Position numbers and translations under genes: made by a program. This document shows, in pieces, positions 6,818-14,714 of a stretch of DNA of 40,062 bases. Positions within the stretch are counted from its first letter, which is position 1. Every line of letters starts with the position of its first letter. Source of the stretch: Dehalococcoidia bacterium (GTDB lineage: Bacteria > Chloroflexota > Dehalococcoidia > DSTF01 > JALHUB01); NCBI GenBank assembly GCA_022865685.1, contig JALHUB010000122.1, positions 1 to 40,062 of the forward strand, in the 5' to 3' direction. The notes under the pieces are model-generated. The model ran no database searches. It was given only the letters and a program-made list of their open reading frames with translations, and was not told the origin of the DNA.

Positions 6818-8302
6818 CTACTTGCTCCGGAGTTGCGGGAAGAGGATGATCTCGCGGATCGAACGCTTGCCGCTGAGCAGCATGACCAGCCGGTCGATGC
6901 CGATGCCCAGGCCGCCGCAGGGGGGCATGCCGTGCTCCAGGGCGAGGAGGAAGTCCTCGTCGAGCATCTCCACCTCGCGCTCGCCCGCCGCCTTGCGACG
7001 CGCCTGCTCCAGAAAACGCTGCCGCTGGTCGACGGGGTCGTTCAGTTCGGTGTAGGCATTGCCCAGCTCCAGGCCGCCGCCGAACGGCTCGAAGCGCTCG
7101 ACGAGGTCAGGGTTGTCCGGCTTCCGCTTGGCGAGCGGCGACAGCGGCGCGGGGTAGTCCATGAGGAACGTCGGTTGCAGGAGCTTCGGCTCGACGGCGG
7201 CGGACAGCAACTCGTCGACCAGCTTCGCCCAGCCCGCGTCGGGCGCGGCGTCGATGCCCATGTCTCGGACGAGCGTCCGCAGGCCGGGCTCGTCGCGACG
7301 GTAGTGCTCCAGGTCGACGCCCGCGTACTCCTTGAGGGCATCGTGCACGGTCAGCCGCCGCCACGGTGGAGCGAGGTCTATGGTGCCGTCGTCGAAGGGG
7401 ACGAGCGTCGTGCCCAGCGTCTCCTTCGCGACCCACGAGACAAGCTCTTCGACCATCGCCGCCACGTCGTTGTAGTCCGCGTATGCCTCGTACGACTCCA
7501 TCATCGTGAACTCGGGGTTATGCTTCGTCGATATCCCCTCGTTGCGGAAGATGCGCCCGATCTCGAACACCCTGTCGTAGCCGCCGACGATCAGCCGCTT
7601 GAGGTGCAGCTCCATGGCGATGCGCAGGTAGAGGTCGCGGTCCAGCGCCTCGTGGTGCGTGACGAAGGGGTTCGCCGCGGCGCCGCCGGCTTCGGGCATC
7701 AGCACCGGCGTCTCCACTTCCATGAAGCCGCGTCCGACCATGAAGCGGCGTATGGCGTCGATGATGGCGCTGCGGAGGGCAAAGAGCTGCCTCACGTCGT
7801 CGTTGGCGATGAGGTCCAGGTAGCGCTGGCGGTAGCGTGTCTCGGTGTCGACGAGGCCATGCCACTTCTCCGGCAGCGGCTGCAGCGACTTCGCGAGCAG
7901 CGTGTACTCCGCCGCCTCGACCGTTACCTCGCCGGCGCGCGTCCGGAAGAGGCTGCCGCGCACGCCGAGGAAGTCACCGAGGTCGAGATCGCGCAGGCCG
8001 GCGTACGCCTTCTCGCCGAGGACGTCGCTCTTGAGGTAGACCTGTATCTTGCCGGAGCCGTCGCGCAGGTCGACGAACGTGGCCTTCCCCATGTCGCGCT
8101 GGGCCGTCATGCGGCCGGCGGCGACGACCGTGGGTGGCTCGCCGGCGGCGCCCGCCCGCTCCCATTCCACGAACGTCTGCGTCGCCGCTTCGGACGTGTG
8201 CGTGCGATGGAATCGCGGCGGGTAGGGGTCGACGCCGCGCGTGCGCAGTCGCGCCAGTTTTTCGTTTCGCAGTTCGAAGCTTTCCTCGTCGCGAAGAGAC
8301 AT
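6818..8302 (-). CDS. lysS: Lysyl-tRNA synthetase, class II
   Basis: A 494-residue class II enzyme that charges tRNA-Lys. The N-terminal OB-fold anticodon-binding domain spans about residues 50-150. The catalytic core shows motif 1 (GFMEVETPVLMPEAGG), motif 2 (FEIGRIFRNEGISTKHNPEFT) and motif 3 (GLGIGIDRLVMLLSG). I prefer the ATG at 8302 (MSLRDEESF), with GGGAG 6 nt upstream, over an ATG 7 codons earlier that has no ribosome site. It lies 84 bp downstream of greA and directly upstream of the HAD gene. Confidence 0.96.
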   Translation of the reverse strand: MSLRDEESFELRNEKLARLRTRGVDPYPPRFHRTHTSEAATQTFVEWERAGAAGEPPTVVAAGRMTAQRDMGKATFVDLRDGSGKIQVYLKSDVLGEKAYAGLRDLDLGDFLGVRGSLFRTRAGEVTVEAAEYTLLAKSLQPLPEKWHGLVDTETRYRQRYLDLIANDDVRQLFALRSAIIDAIRRFMVGRGFMEVETPVLMPEAGGAAANPFVTHHEALDRDLYLRIAMELHLKRLIVGGYDRVFEIGRIFRNEGISTKHNPEFTMMESYEAYADYNDVAAMVEELVSWVAKETLGTTLVPFDDGTIDLAPPWRRLTVHDALKEYAGVDLEHYRRDEPGLRTLVRDMGIDAAPDAGWAKLVDELLSAAVEPKLLQPTFLMDYPAPLSPLAKRKPDNPDLVERFEPFGGGLELGNAYTELNDPVDQRQRFLEQARRKAAGEREVEMLDEDFLLALEHGMPPCGGLGIGIDRLVMLLSGKRSIREIILFPQLRSK

Positions 8303-8386
8303 CGTCTTCTCCCGAGTCGACATATCAAGAGGCGGGCGGCCCCTGCTTTCGGCTCCGCCCGCCGGACCGTTATCTCGACGAATGTG

Positions 8387-8860
8387 TCAGGATATGCCGG
8401 TGATCGTGAGCCTTATGGCTCCGGCCGGGGCCTCCACGTGGACGGCGTCGCCGACGCCCTTGCCGATAAGGGCGCGCCCCACCGGCGATTCGTTGCTGAT
8501 GCGCCCTTCCTTGGGCTCCGCCTCGGCGCTGCCGACGATGGTGTAGGTTTCCTTAGTGCCCTTGGCGGTAAGTACCGTTACCTTGGAGCCCAGTTGCGCC
8601 TTCTTGGAACGGTGCGCCTCTTCTTCGTTGATGAGCTCCGCGTTCTGGATAATCTTTTCGAGCGTAAGGATGCGCCCCTCTACGAACGCCTGTTCATTCT
8701 TGGCATCTTCGTATTCGGCGTTGTTCTGGGTGCTGGCGAGCTCTTTGGCCGCGTGGATCCGTTCCGCGACCTCCTGGCGGCGGACGGTGCGCAGGTATTC
8801 GAGCTCTTTTTCCAGCTTGGCCAGACCCTCTCTCGTCAAAGGAACCGGCTTGTCCGGCAT
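8387..8860 (-). CDS. greA: Transcript cleavage factor GreA, atypical coiled-coil tip
   Basis: A 157-residue GreA with an N-terminal coiled coil (about residues 8-75) and a C-terminal FKBP-like domain (LGSKVTVL to the end, with SPVGRALIGKGVGD). GreA enters the secondary channel of RNA polymerase and stimulates cleavage of backtracked RNA through two tip acids. In E. coli these are D41 and E44 in GDLKENAEY; here the aligned stretch is ASTQNNAEY, so both are replaced (S43, N46). It may therefore compete for the channel without promoting cleavage, or use other residues. The ATG at 8860 has AGGAG upstream. A strong promoter at 8943-8971 precedes it; lysS and the HAD gene follow. A second Gre protein at 21308 keeps the acids. 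Confidence 0.95.
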   Translation of the reverse strand: MPDKPVPLTREGLAKLEKELEYLRTVRRQEVAERIHAAKELASTQNNAEYEDAKNEQAFVEGRILTLEKIIQNAELINEEEAHRSKKAQLGSKVTVLTAKGTKETYTIVGSAEAEPKEGRISNESPVGRALIGKGVGDAVHVEAPAGAIRLTITGIS

Positions 8861-8942
8861 CTCTTTCGCTCCTGGGACAGATTTCAAAAAGAGAGACTGA
8901 GAGTCGTGCCCTCAGTCGCTATTGGCTCTGGTGTTGAAAGCA

Positions 8943-8971
8943 ATTATAGGAGAAGGCGACCCCTTTGTAAA
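8943..8971 (-). promoter_or_regulatory. Sigma70-type promoter of greA
   Basis: On the minus strand, TTTACA (8966-8971) and a perfect TATAAT (8943-8948) are separated by 17 bp. The predicted start lies near 8936, giving a leader of about 75 nt before the greA ATG. Confidence 0.8.
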
Positions 8972-9043
8972 GCTTTCCTCGCGTGGAGTCAAGTTGGCGT
9001 CGGGTCAATGCCGTCGACACTTCTGGCGGGACGGACGCGACAT

Positions 9044-9076
9044 GTTGCGTCGCACCTCCATCGATTCTTCGCGACG
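9044..9076. repeat. Dispersed intergenic repeat, copy A
   Basis: The stretch from TTGCGTCGCAC through CTCCATCGATTCTTCGCGAC matches a segment at 21128-21159 with one gap and six mismatches, and its core also matches 32971-32990 in inverted orientation. It lies in the greA-htrA intergenic region. The remaining bases of that 340-bp gap hold promoters only. Confidence 0.5.
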
Positions 9077-9120
9077 GTCGCCCCGGGGCGAGCCGATGCC
9101 CCCCCGTCGAGCCGGTGCGG

Positions 9121-9150
9121 TTGAGGGGCCGGACAGCCCCGTGCTAGAAT
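9121..9150 (+). promoter_or_regulatory. Probable promoter of the HtrA-like gene
   Basis: TTGAGG (9121-9126) and TAGAAT (9145-9150) are separated by 18 bp. The leader to the ATG at 9201 would be about 43 nt. Confidence 0.55.
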
Positions 9151-9200
9151 GACTGAGATCAGTCCTTGGAGCCAGAGCATTCCCACCCAAGAACGAGTGC

Positions 9201-10334
9201 ATGGAAGAGCACGATCATTCTCCCCGGCTGGTTGTATGGGTCGTCGCCGTGGCGCTGATCGCCGGAATGGCCGGCGGTCTCACGGGCGCGGCATTGGTGC
9301 ACGTACTCAGCGATGACGGCCCGGCGCCGTCGCAGGCCGCAGCAACCATCGAGCAGCGGCAGGTCACCCTCGAAGAAGACTCCGCCGTCACCGATACCGT
9401 CGAGAAGGCCGTGCCCTCCGTCGTCACGATTGTCAACAAGCTGGCGACGGGCGACGGCTTCGGGCTGCAAACGGAGGAGACAGCAGCCGGCTCCGGCGTC
9501 ATCATCGATAGTCGCGGCTTCATCGTCACCAACGAGCACGTCGTGCGCGGCGCGGCTGAGATCACCGTCGTCTTGCACGACGGCCGGGATTTCCCGGCCA
9601 CCCTCGTCAGCGCCGACGACCCCTTCACCGACCTCGCGGTCATCAAGATCGACCCGGGCGCCGGGGAGTTGCCGGCGCTCTCCTGGGGCGACTCCGATCT
9701 CATGAAGCTCGGCCAGAGGGTCGTGGCGATTGGCAGCGCCCTCAACGAGTTCCGCGACTCCGTGACCGTGGGCGTGATCAGCGGCTCGCATCGAAACTGG
9801 AGCCGCGAGGGTGTCGTCATGGAGGACCTCATCCAGACCGACGCTGCGGTAAACCACGGCAACAGCGGCGGCGCGCTCCTCAACGCCGAGGGCGAGTTGG
9901 TGGGACTGAACACGAGCGTGATTCGCAGCACAGAGACCGGCGAACTGGTGGAAGGTATCGCCTTCGCCATCTCCAGCAACGTCGCCGCGCCGATCACTCA
10001 TGTCATCATCGACCAGGGGAGCTATCCGCGGGCATACCTCGGCATAGCCCACCAGGACATCACGCCCGACGTTAGCACCCTCGGAGACCTTCCCGTCGAC
10101 CACGGCGCCCTCGTCGCCCGCGTCTCGCCGGGGACGCCGGCAGCCGACGCCGGCATCAAAGAAGGCGATATCATACTGCAAATGGGCGATGTCGAGTTGA
10201 ACCGGGACATGCCGTTTCTCAACGCGCTTGGCCGGCTCCAGCCGGGCCAGCCGGTGGTGCTGGTGCTCGACCGCGCTGGCGATGAGGTGACGGTGCTGGT
10301 GACGCCTCTGGCCCGAGACAGGACGACAGGATGA
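9201..10334 (+). CDS. HtrA/DegP-type trypsin-like serine protease with PDZ domain
   Basis: A 377-residue protein. A single membrane anchor (about residues 10-35) has no signal-peptidase or lipobox site that I can see, so the protease domain should sit outside the membrane. The S1C protease domain carries a complete triad: H113 in TNEHVVRG, D144 in DLAVIKI and S222 in NHGNSGGALL. One PDZ domain follows (about residues 275-365, with AYLGIAHQD, DAGIKEGDIILQMG and RAGDEVTVLV). Family members degrade or refold damaged envelope proteins. The ATGA overlap (4 nt) couples its translation to the GH18-like gene, suggesting a joint envelope role. Confidence 0.93.
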   Translation: MEEHDHSPRLVVWVVAVALIAGMAGGLTGAALVHVLSDDGPAPSQAAATIEQRQVTLEEDSAVTDTVEKAVPSVVTIVNKLATGDGFGLQTEETAAGSGVIIDSRGFIVTNEHVVRGAAEITVVLHDGRDFPATLVSADDPFTDLAVIKIDPGAGELPALSWGDSDLMKLGQRVVAIGSALNEFRDSVTVGVISGSHRNWSREGVVMEDLIQTDAAVNHGNSGGALLNAEGELVGLNTSVIRSTETGELVEGIAFAISSNVAAPITHVIIDQGSYPRAYLGIAHQDITPDVSTLGDLPVDHGALVARVSPGTPAADAGIKEGDIILQMGDVELNRDMPFLNALGRLQPGQPVVLVLDRAGDEVTVLVTPLARDRTTG

Positions 10335-12010
10335 GCGAGACAATGCCGCCGGGCGGCCAATCGCCGGAAGAGCGTGGTCCCTTCGACGATCTACTGCGCC
10401 CGCAGCCCGCGCGACAACCTGTGGCAGCCGGACGCGGCGGCCTCGTCGCGCTGGTGATCGTCGTACTGGGTGCGCTACTCCTCCTGCTGGTGCTGCCTCC
10501 CATCTCGCTCCTCAGTCGCGGCGGCGGCGATGGCGGCGGGAGCGGTCCCTCCGTCAAGACGACCGCCAGGAAAGACATGCCCACGCTGCCTGAGGGCGTC
10601 GAGGCCATAAGCCCCTTCTACGACATCACCGTCTCCGGCGACATCGCAACACCGGCGGTCCTCACGTTGCAGATACCGAGTCCGCCGCCTGACGGGCGCA
10701 ACATCTCCGTGTACACACAGCAGGACGGCGCGTGGAGACGGCTTGCCGGCGCAACGCTTGCCCCTGACGGCGGTGCCGTCGAAGCGGAGCTGACGGAGAT
10801 GCCGGAGAACATCGTCGCCGTGCGGCGCAGCGCCTCCGCGCGACAGCTCATCGGCTACCTGCCAGCGGGCACCCAGATCAGCCCGCTCGCGGCGCAGACC
10901 CTGTCGGTGCTCAACCCGGTCGACTTCTCGCCCGACGCCGACGGCTCCCTCTCCGGCAGTGCTACCTCGGTTGCCGTGCCATTGGGACTGCCGGTCCGCC
11001 CGGCGATTCGCGTCTCCAATAGCGACGACGCGGCGGCAGCCGACGAGATCATGGCCTCGCCTGACCTGCGCGGCGAGCACGTCGACGCCATCCTGGCGAT
11101 GGTCGAGTCCGGTCACTATGACGGCGTCGACCTCAATTACGGCTCGCTCGACCCGCTGCGCAAAGACGGTTTCAGCGAGTTCGTCGCTAACCTGGCGGAA
11201 CAACTCCACCGGCGCAGGCTCGTCCTCACGCTCACCGCGCCGCTTCCCGTTCAGCAGGGAAACGCCTGGGACACAGGCGCCTACGACTGGACGCGCCTAT
11301 CACAGGTCGCCGACACTATCGAGCTTGCGCCCGAGACTGACCCGTCGCGCTACTACAAGCGCACCGAAGAAGCCCTCCAGTTCCTCATCGAAGAGACGAA
11401 GGTAGCGCCGGCGAAGCTGGTCCTTCGCATCAGCCCGCTTGGCTCGGAGAAAGGCGGCGAGGGCATTCGCCCCCTGACGGCGCTGGAAGCCATGGCAATC
11501 GCCAGCGCCCTCACCGCGGACAAGACCGATGGGATTCGGGCCGGACAGGCCGTCGCGGTCAAAGGCCAGAACGTCGACAAGGCGGACGGCGCCTCGGGCA
11601 TCGCCTGGGACGGCGAGGCGGAGGCCGTCTCCTTCACTTACCCCGGCCTCGGCGGCGCGCGCACCGTTTGGGTGGAGAACGCCTTCAGCATCGCCTTCAA
11701 GCTCGACCTCGCGGACCGCTTCGGCCTCGGCGGCATAGCCATCGAGGACGTCTCCGACTCCGTCGGCGCGGCCGACGTATGGCCCGTCATAAGCGAGTTC
11801 CTGGACACCGGCGCGGTGTCGCTGGTGAAGCCGAACGACTCGCTGTTCGTCCCGAGCTGGCAGGCCGACGGGGGCAGCCTGGAGAGCGGTGACGAGGGCA
11901 GCGTCACGTGGGTGGCGCCGGACGAGCCGGGCACGTACAGCGTCACAATCATCGTCAGCGACGGCCTGGCGCGCGTCGGACAGCGGGTCGCTCTGACAGT
12001 CGAGCCCTGA
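10331..12010 (+). CDS. Membrane-anchored GH18-like protein with C-terminal Ig-like domain
   Basis: A 559-residue protein with a Pro-rich cytoplasmic start, one membrane segment (about residues 36-61) and a Gly-rich linker. A beta-rich region (about 90-170) precedes a TIM-barrel-like region resembling spore-germination/YaaH-type GH18 proteins. The family signature DxxDxDxE appears as D264-G-V-D267-L-N269-Y-G271, so the catalytic Glu is Gly; chitinase or muramidase activity is therefore unlikely and glycan binding more plausible. The last 60 residues resemble a PKD/Ig-like repeat (SVTWVAPDEPGTYSVTIIVS). The start overlaps the htrA-like stop by 4 nt. Confidence 0.7.
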   Translation: MSETMPPGGQSPEERGPFDDLLRPQPARQPVAAGRGGLVALVIVVLGALLLLLVLPPISLLSRGGGDGGGSGPSVKTTARKDMPTLPEGVEAISPFYDITVSGDIATPAVLTLQIPSPPPDGRNISVYTQQDGAWRRLAGATLAPDGGAVEAELTEMPENIVAVRRSASARQLIGYLPAGTQISPLAAQTLSVLNPVDFSPDADGSLSGSATSVAVPLGLPVRPAIRVSNSDDAAAADEIMASPDLRGEHVDAILAMVESGHYDGVDLNYGSLDPLRKDGFSEFVANLAEQLHRRRLVLTLTAPLPVQQGNAWDTGAYDWTRLSQVADTIELAPETDPSRYYKRTEEALQFLIEETKVAPAKLVLRISPLGSEKGGEGIRPLTALEAMAIASALTADKTDGIRAGQAVAVKGQNVDKADGASGIAWDGEAEAVSFTYPGLGGARTVWVENAFSIAFKLDLADRFGLGGIAIEDVSDSVGAADVWPVISEFLDTGAVSLVKPNDSLFVPSWQADGGSLESGDEGSVTWVAPDEPGTYSVTIIVSDGLARVGQRVALTVEP

Positions 12011-12074
12011 AATTCCCTCGAACCCGCGTCGCATCGCTTCCCCTGATACGGCATCGAAGGAGGCAACCGCAGCC

Positions 12075-12623
12075 GTGCGCATAATCGCCGGGACAGCGCG
12101 AGGCCGCCGCCTGAAGGGCGGAAGCGAGCGCGGCCTGCGTCCCACTTCCGATCTGGTGCGCGGCGCCATGTTCGACATGCTCCAGGCGATACAGGCCGAC
12201 TTCGCGCGCGCGCTCGATCTCTATGCCGGCACCGGCGCCCTGGGAATCGAAGCGTTGAGTCGCGGCGCCGACTGGTGCGACTTCGTCGAGAAGGACGTGC
12301 GCTTCTGCCGCCTAATCCGCGACAACCTGGAGCTTGCCGGTTTCGTCGAAAAGGCGGCCGTTTTCTGCCTTCCGGCGGAGAGGGCCTTGACGAAACTGAC
12401 CGGCGAGTATAGCCTCATTCTGGCTGACCCGCCCTACCGGGATGAGAAGGCGGACGACGTGTTGCAGCGGATCGCCTCTTCCCTGATAGGGCCGGACGCC
12501 GTTATCCTGTTCGAGCACTCGAAGCGGAAGACACCGCCGCCCGCTCTTGGTCCGCTGCATCTGGCGACGAGCCGGCGGCATGGAGATACGGTAATCTCGA
12601 TCTATCGTTCAGGAGGAAGCTAG
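12075..12623 (+). CDS. rsmD: 16S rRNA (guanine(966)-N(2))-methyltransferase RsmD
   Basis: A 182-residue SAM-dependent methyltransferase that modifies G966 of 16S rRNA during 30S assembly. The N-terminus MRIIAGTARGRRLK is typical. SAM motif I is LDLYAGTGALGIEALSRGA (about residues 44-62), and the catalytic amino-methylation motif is ADPPY near residue 119. The start is GTG at 12075 with GGAGG about 12 nt upstream. The stop overlaps the coaD start by 1 nt; the rsmD-coaD pair is a common bacterial arrangement. Confidence 0.95.
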   Translation: MRIIAGTARGRRLKGGSERGLRPTSDLVRGAMFDMLQAIQADFARALDLYAGTGALGIEALSRGADWCDFVEKDVRFCRLIRDNLELAGFVEKAAVFCLPAERALTKLTGEYSLILADPPYRDEKADDVLQRIASSLIGPDAVILFEHSKRKTPPPALGPLHLATSRRHGDTVISIYRSGGS

Positions 12624-13111
12624 TGGTCACCGCCATGTACCCCGGCCGGTTCGACCCCGTGACGAACGGCCATCTCGATATCGTCCGCCGCGCTGCAACC
12701 ATGTTCGACCGCGTCGTCGTCGCCGTCTACGACATGCACGACGACGACGTCCTTTTCCCGACGGATGAGCGTGTCGCGCTCTTCCGGGAGGCGGTACGGG
12801 ACCGACCCAGCGTGACAGTCGAGCCGTTCCGGGGGCTGACCGTCGCCTTCGCGCGCGAGCAGAGGGCGACCGTGTTGGTGCGGGGGATCCGCGCCGTCAC
12901 TGGCTTCGAGACGGAGTTCGACATGGCGTTGATGAACAAGAAAATGGCGCCGGAGGTCGAGTCCGTGTATCTCATGGCCAGCCTGGAGCACCTGTTCATC
13001 AGCGGCACCCGAATCCGCGAAGTCGCTCGCCTGGGCTACGACGTCGCCGACCTCGTGCCGGCGCACGTCGCGCGGGCCCTGCGCGAGAAGCCGCTCGGCA
13101 TCGCGAGATAA
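12623..13111 (+). CDS. coaD: Phosphopantetheine adenylyltransferase
   Basis: A 162-residue enzyme that transfers AMP from ATP to 4'-phosphopantetheine, the next-to-last step of coenzyme A synthesis. It shows YPGRFDPVTNGHLDIV with the TNGH nucleotidyltransferase motif (about residues 6-21), RGIRAVTGFETEFDMALMNK, and ISGTRIRE in place of the usual ISSTxxRE. The GTG start overlaps the rsmD stop by one base and has AGGAGG 6 nt upstream. It is followed by the coiled-coil gene after 21 bp, so rsmD-coaD-coiled-coil form one operon. Confidence 0.96.
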   Translation: MVTAMYPGRFDPVTNGHLDIVRRAATMFDRVVVAVYDMHDDDVLFPTDERVALFREAVRDRPSVTVEPFRGLTVAFAREQRATVLVRGIRAVTGFETEFDMALMNKKMAPEVESVYLMASLEHLFISGTRIREVARLGYDVADLVPAHVARALREKPLGIAR

Positions 13112-13132
13112 GTCTCCAAAGGGAGTTGAGCC

Positions 13133-13660
13133 ATCGACATCCTCTATCTTATCGACCGCCTGGAAGAGCTGGTCGCTGAGGGCATGAAGCTCCCCATCGG
13201 CGGCCGCGTCGCCATCGACCGGCGCCGTCTGCTTGACCTCATCGACCAGATGCGCGTGGCGGCGCCTATGGAGCTGCGGGAAGCGCAGGAGCTGCTGGCG
13301 CAGAAAGAAGAGTTGCTGCTGAAGGCACGCGAGGAGTCGCAGCTTCTCGTCGCGCAGGCACAGCAGGACGTCGAGCTGCGCCTCACCGACAACGAGGTCA
13401 TCAAGGCGGCGGAGGCGAAGGTGGCGGAGCTTCTTCATCAGGCGGAGGACCAGGCCGAGTCGATGCTCAGGGAGACAGAGGATCGCATTCGCGCCCGCTT
13501 CGGCACGGCGGAGACAGTAGCGGCGCAGCAGATGGAGGAGGCGGACCGTTACGCGCTGGAGATGCTACACAAGCTGGAGTCGCAGTTGGCGGCGTTCCTG
13601 GGCAGCGTGCGCGCCGGCGTCGACAGCATGGAGGAGAAGGCGCAGGAGCGGGTCCGGTAG
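13133..13660 (+). CDS. Coiled-coil protein, conserved coaD neighbour; apparent ATC start
   Basis: Read from ATC at 13133, the 175-residue product starts (M/I)DILYLIDRLEELVAEG, then gives ...IDRRRLLDLIDQMRVAAP. I recall this N-terminus (MDxxxLIDRLEELxxxG, LLDIIDQMRxxxPEE) from Chloroflexota and Firmicutes proteins annotated as coiled-coil or ATP synthase b-like. A long charged coiled coil follows (about residues 45-170). No ATG, GTG or TTG lies in frame between the upstream stop at 13127 and the ATG at 13184. GGGAG lies 7 nt before the ATC. Starting at 13184 would delete 17 conserved residues and has only a weak ribosome site. So either a rare ATC start is used or one base is wrong. A role in cell-envelope or division scaffolding is a guess. 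Confidence 0.75.
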   Translation: MDILYLIDRLEELVAEGMKLPIGGRVAIDRRRLLDLIDQMRVAAPMELREAQELLAQKEELLLKAREESQLLVAQAQQDVELRLTDNEVIKAAEAKVAELLHQAEDQAESMLRETEDRIRARFGTAETVAAQQMEEADRYALEMLHKLESQLAAFLGSVRAGVDSMEEKAQERVR

Positions 13661-13742
13661 CGCTCCGTTCGGTGACAACCCATCGAAATCCCCCCTTTTT
13701 GCCATCATTCGCCTTTGGCAGATCGCCCATGAGTCAGGAGCG

Positions 13743-14126
13743 ATGACGGTGACCACAAATACCCGGTCCGTCTGTTGCGACTGCGACTACGAATTCGCTG
13801 ACTCGTCTGTCAAGGAGCCCTGCCCTCGTTGCGGAGCAACGCGGAGGAGAATATTCGTGGCTATACAGGAGGCAATGTCATTGAGCGGAGGATTGGTCGC
13901 TCAGCAGCGCAGACCAGGTTGGTCGCGCTTCCTACGAAGACTCATGAGTCGTAATAAATTGTCAAGAAGCGGCCGTGAAGCGCGTGAAGTCCTAGATATC
14001 GACCGAACTGACCCGCAAGTCACGGTGAAGCGTCACCACGTGGAAGAACTGATCGATGGGGAATGGAAGGTCGTGCACGAAGAGACAGAGTGCTGGCCGG
14101 CACGGCGAAGACCACCAGCCCCCTAA
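13743..14126 (+). CDS. Small zinc-ribbon protein, hypothetical
   Basis: A 127-residue protein with CCDCDYEF at about residues 11-18 and CPRCG at 27-31, a four-cysteine zinc ribbon. It ends in a conserved-looking VKRHHVEELIDGEWKVVHEE segment and has a basic middle part. AGGAG lies just before the ATG at 13743; a GTG two codons later has better spacing. The lower GC content and lack of an operon partner suggest acquisition. The stop overlaps the convergent DUF4145 gene stop by 4 nt (CTAA). Function is unknown; nucleic-acid binding is only a guess from the zinc ribbon. Confidence 0.7.
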   Translation: MTVTTNTRSVCCDCDYEFADSSVKEPCPRCGATRRRIFVAIQEAMSLSGGLVAQQRRPGWSRFLRRLMSRNKLSRSGREAREVLDIDRTDPQVTVKRHHVEELIDGEWKVVHEETECWPARRRPPAP

Positions 14127-14704
14127 ATCTCTGGCTCAGTCGTTCTGCTCCGGCGCCTCAGCATCTCTGCCGGCATGAGGTACACATGCCGCAGCAGTTC
14201 TTCCGTGAAATTCAGTGCGTCTGTCGCATCCTCCGGCGTAACGTCATCCGGAACGTCAGCGTGGGCACCGGATTTCCCCAGGACCCTCACTTCGTGAGCC
14301 CACTCCTGCAACGGAGGCGTTATTAGGCCCTGTTTGGCGAGATACTCAATCTGTTTGTAGAGCGTTTCTCCTTCCGCACCTTTGTCTACCCCCGCTGACT
14401 GGACAGTTCTCCTGCACATCGCCGCACACGCTCGGGGCGCGTGCGCATCGAGGCATCTGCATGCCTCCAGGAAGTCTGTAGCCACCTTGTCTGGGATACT
14501 TTGATCGGCTTTCCTCACGAGCGTTGGATATTGGTCCACGAGATTGCCGGACGCTATCTTGAGATAGATTATCTCTTTACACCTCTGACACCTACCTAGC
14601 GAATAGTAGATGGCGTTGTTGTGCTCGTCCACGTATTGCGAGGTATTGGCCACCTGAACATATACACCGCAGTGTGGACATGTGAATTCCCATTCCCACG
14701 CCAT
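14123..14704 (-). CDS. DUF4145 domain protein with N-terminal zinc fingers
   Basis: A 193-residue protein. The N-terminus has CPHC (about residues 9-12) and CQRCKE (38-43), one four-cysteine zinc site. The region from about 75 to 170 (DFLEACRCLDAHAPRACAAMCRRTVQSAG, EYLAKQGLITPPLQEWAHEVRVLGKSGAH) fits DUF4145, an all-helical domain often found alone or fused to restriction and defence enzymes. Here it is a stand-alone protein. It sits 10 bp beyond the leuS stop on the same strand. Codon use is lower in GC than leuS, suggesting insertion. The ATG at 14704 is the only good start. Function is unknown. Confidence 0.8.
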   Translation of the reverse strand: MAWEWEFTCPHCGVYVQVANTSQYVDEHNNAIYYSLGRCQRCKEIIYLKIASGNLVDQYPTLVRKADQSIPDKVATDFLEACRCLDAHAPRACAAMCRRTVQSAGVDKGAEGETLYKQIEYLAKQGLITPPLQEWAHEVRVLGKSGAHADVPDDVTPEDATDALNFTEELLRHVYLMPAEMLRRRSRTTEPEI

Positions 14705-14714
14705 TGCAGACCCC

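Noticed and set aside
6785..9124. Very long open frame on the plus strand (779 codons)
   Set aside because: It runs antisense through lysS and greA, which have clear family motifs. High GC leaves long shadow frames, and its translation is Arg/Val-rich without domains.
13184..13660. ATG at 13184 as start of the coiled-coil gene
   Set aside because: It removes the conserved MDxxxLIDRLEEL-type N-terminus and has a poorer ribosome site than the ATC at 13133.
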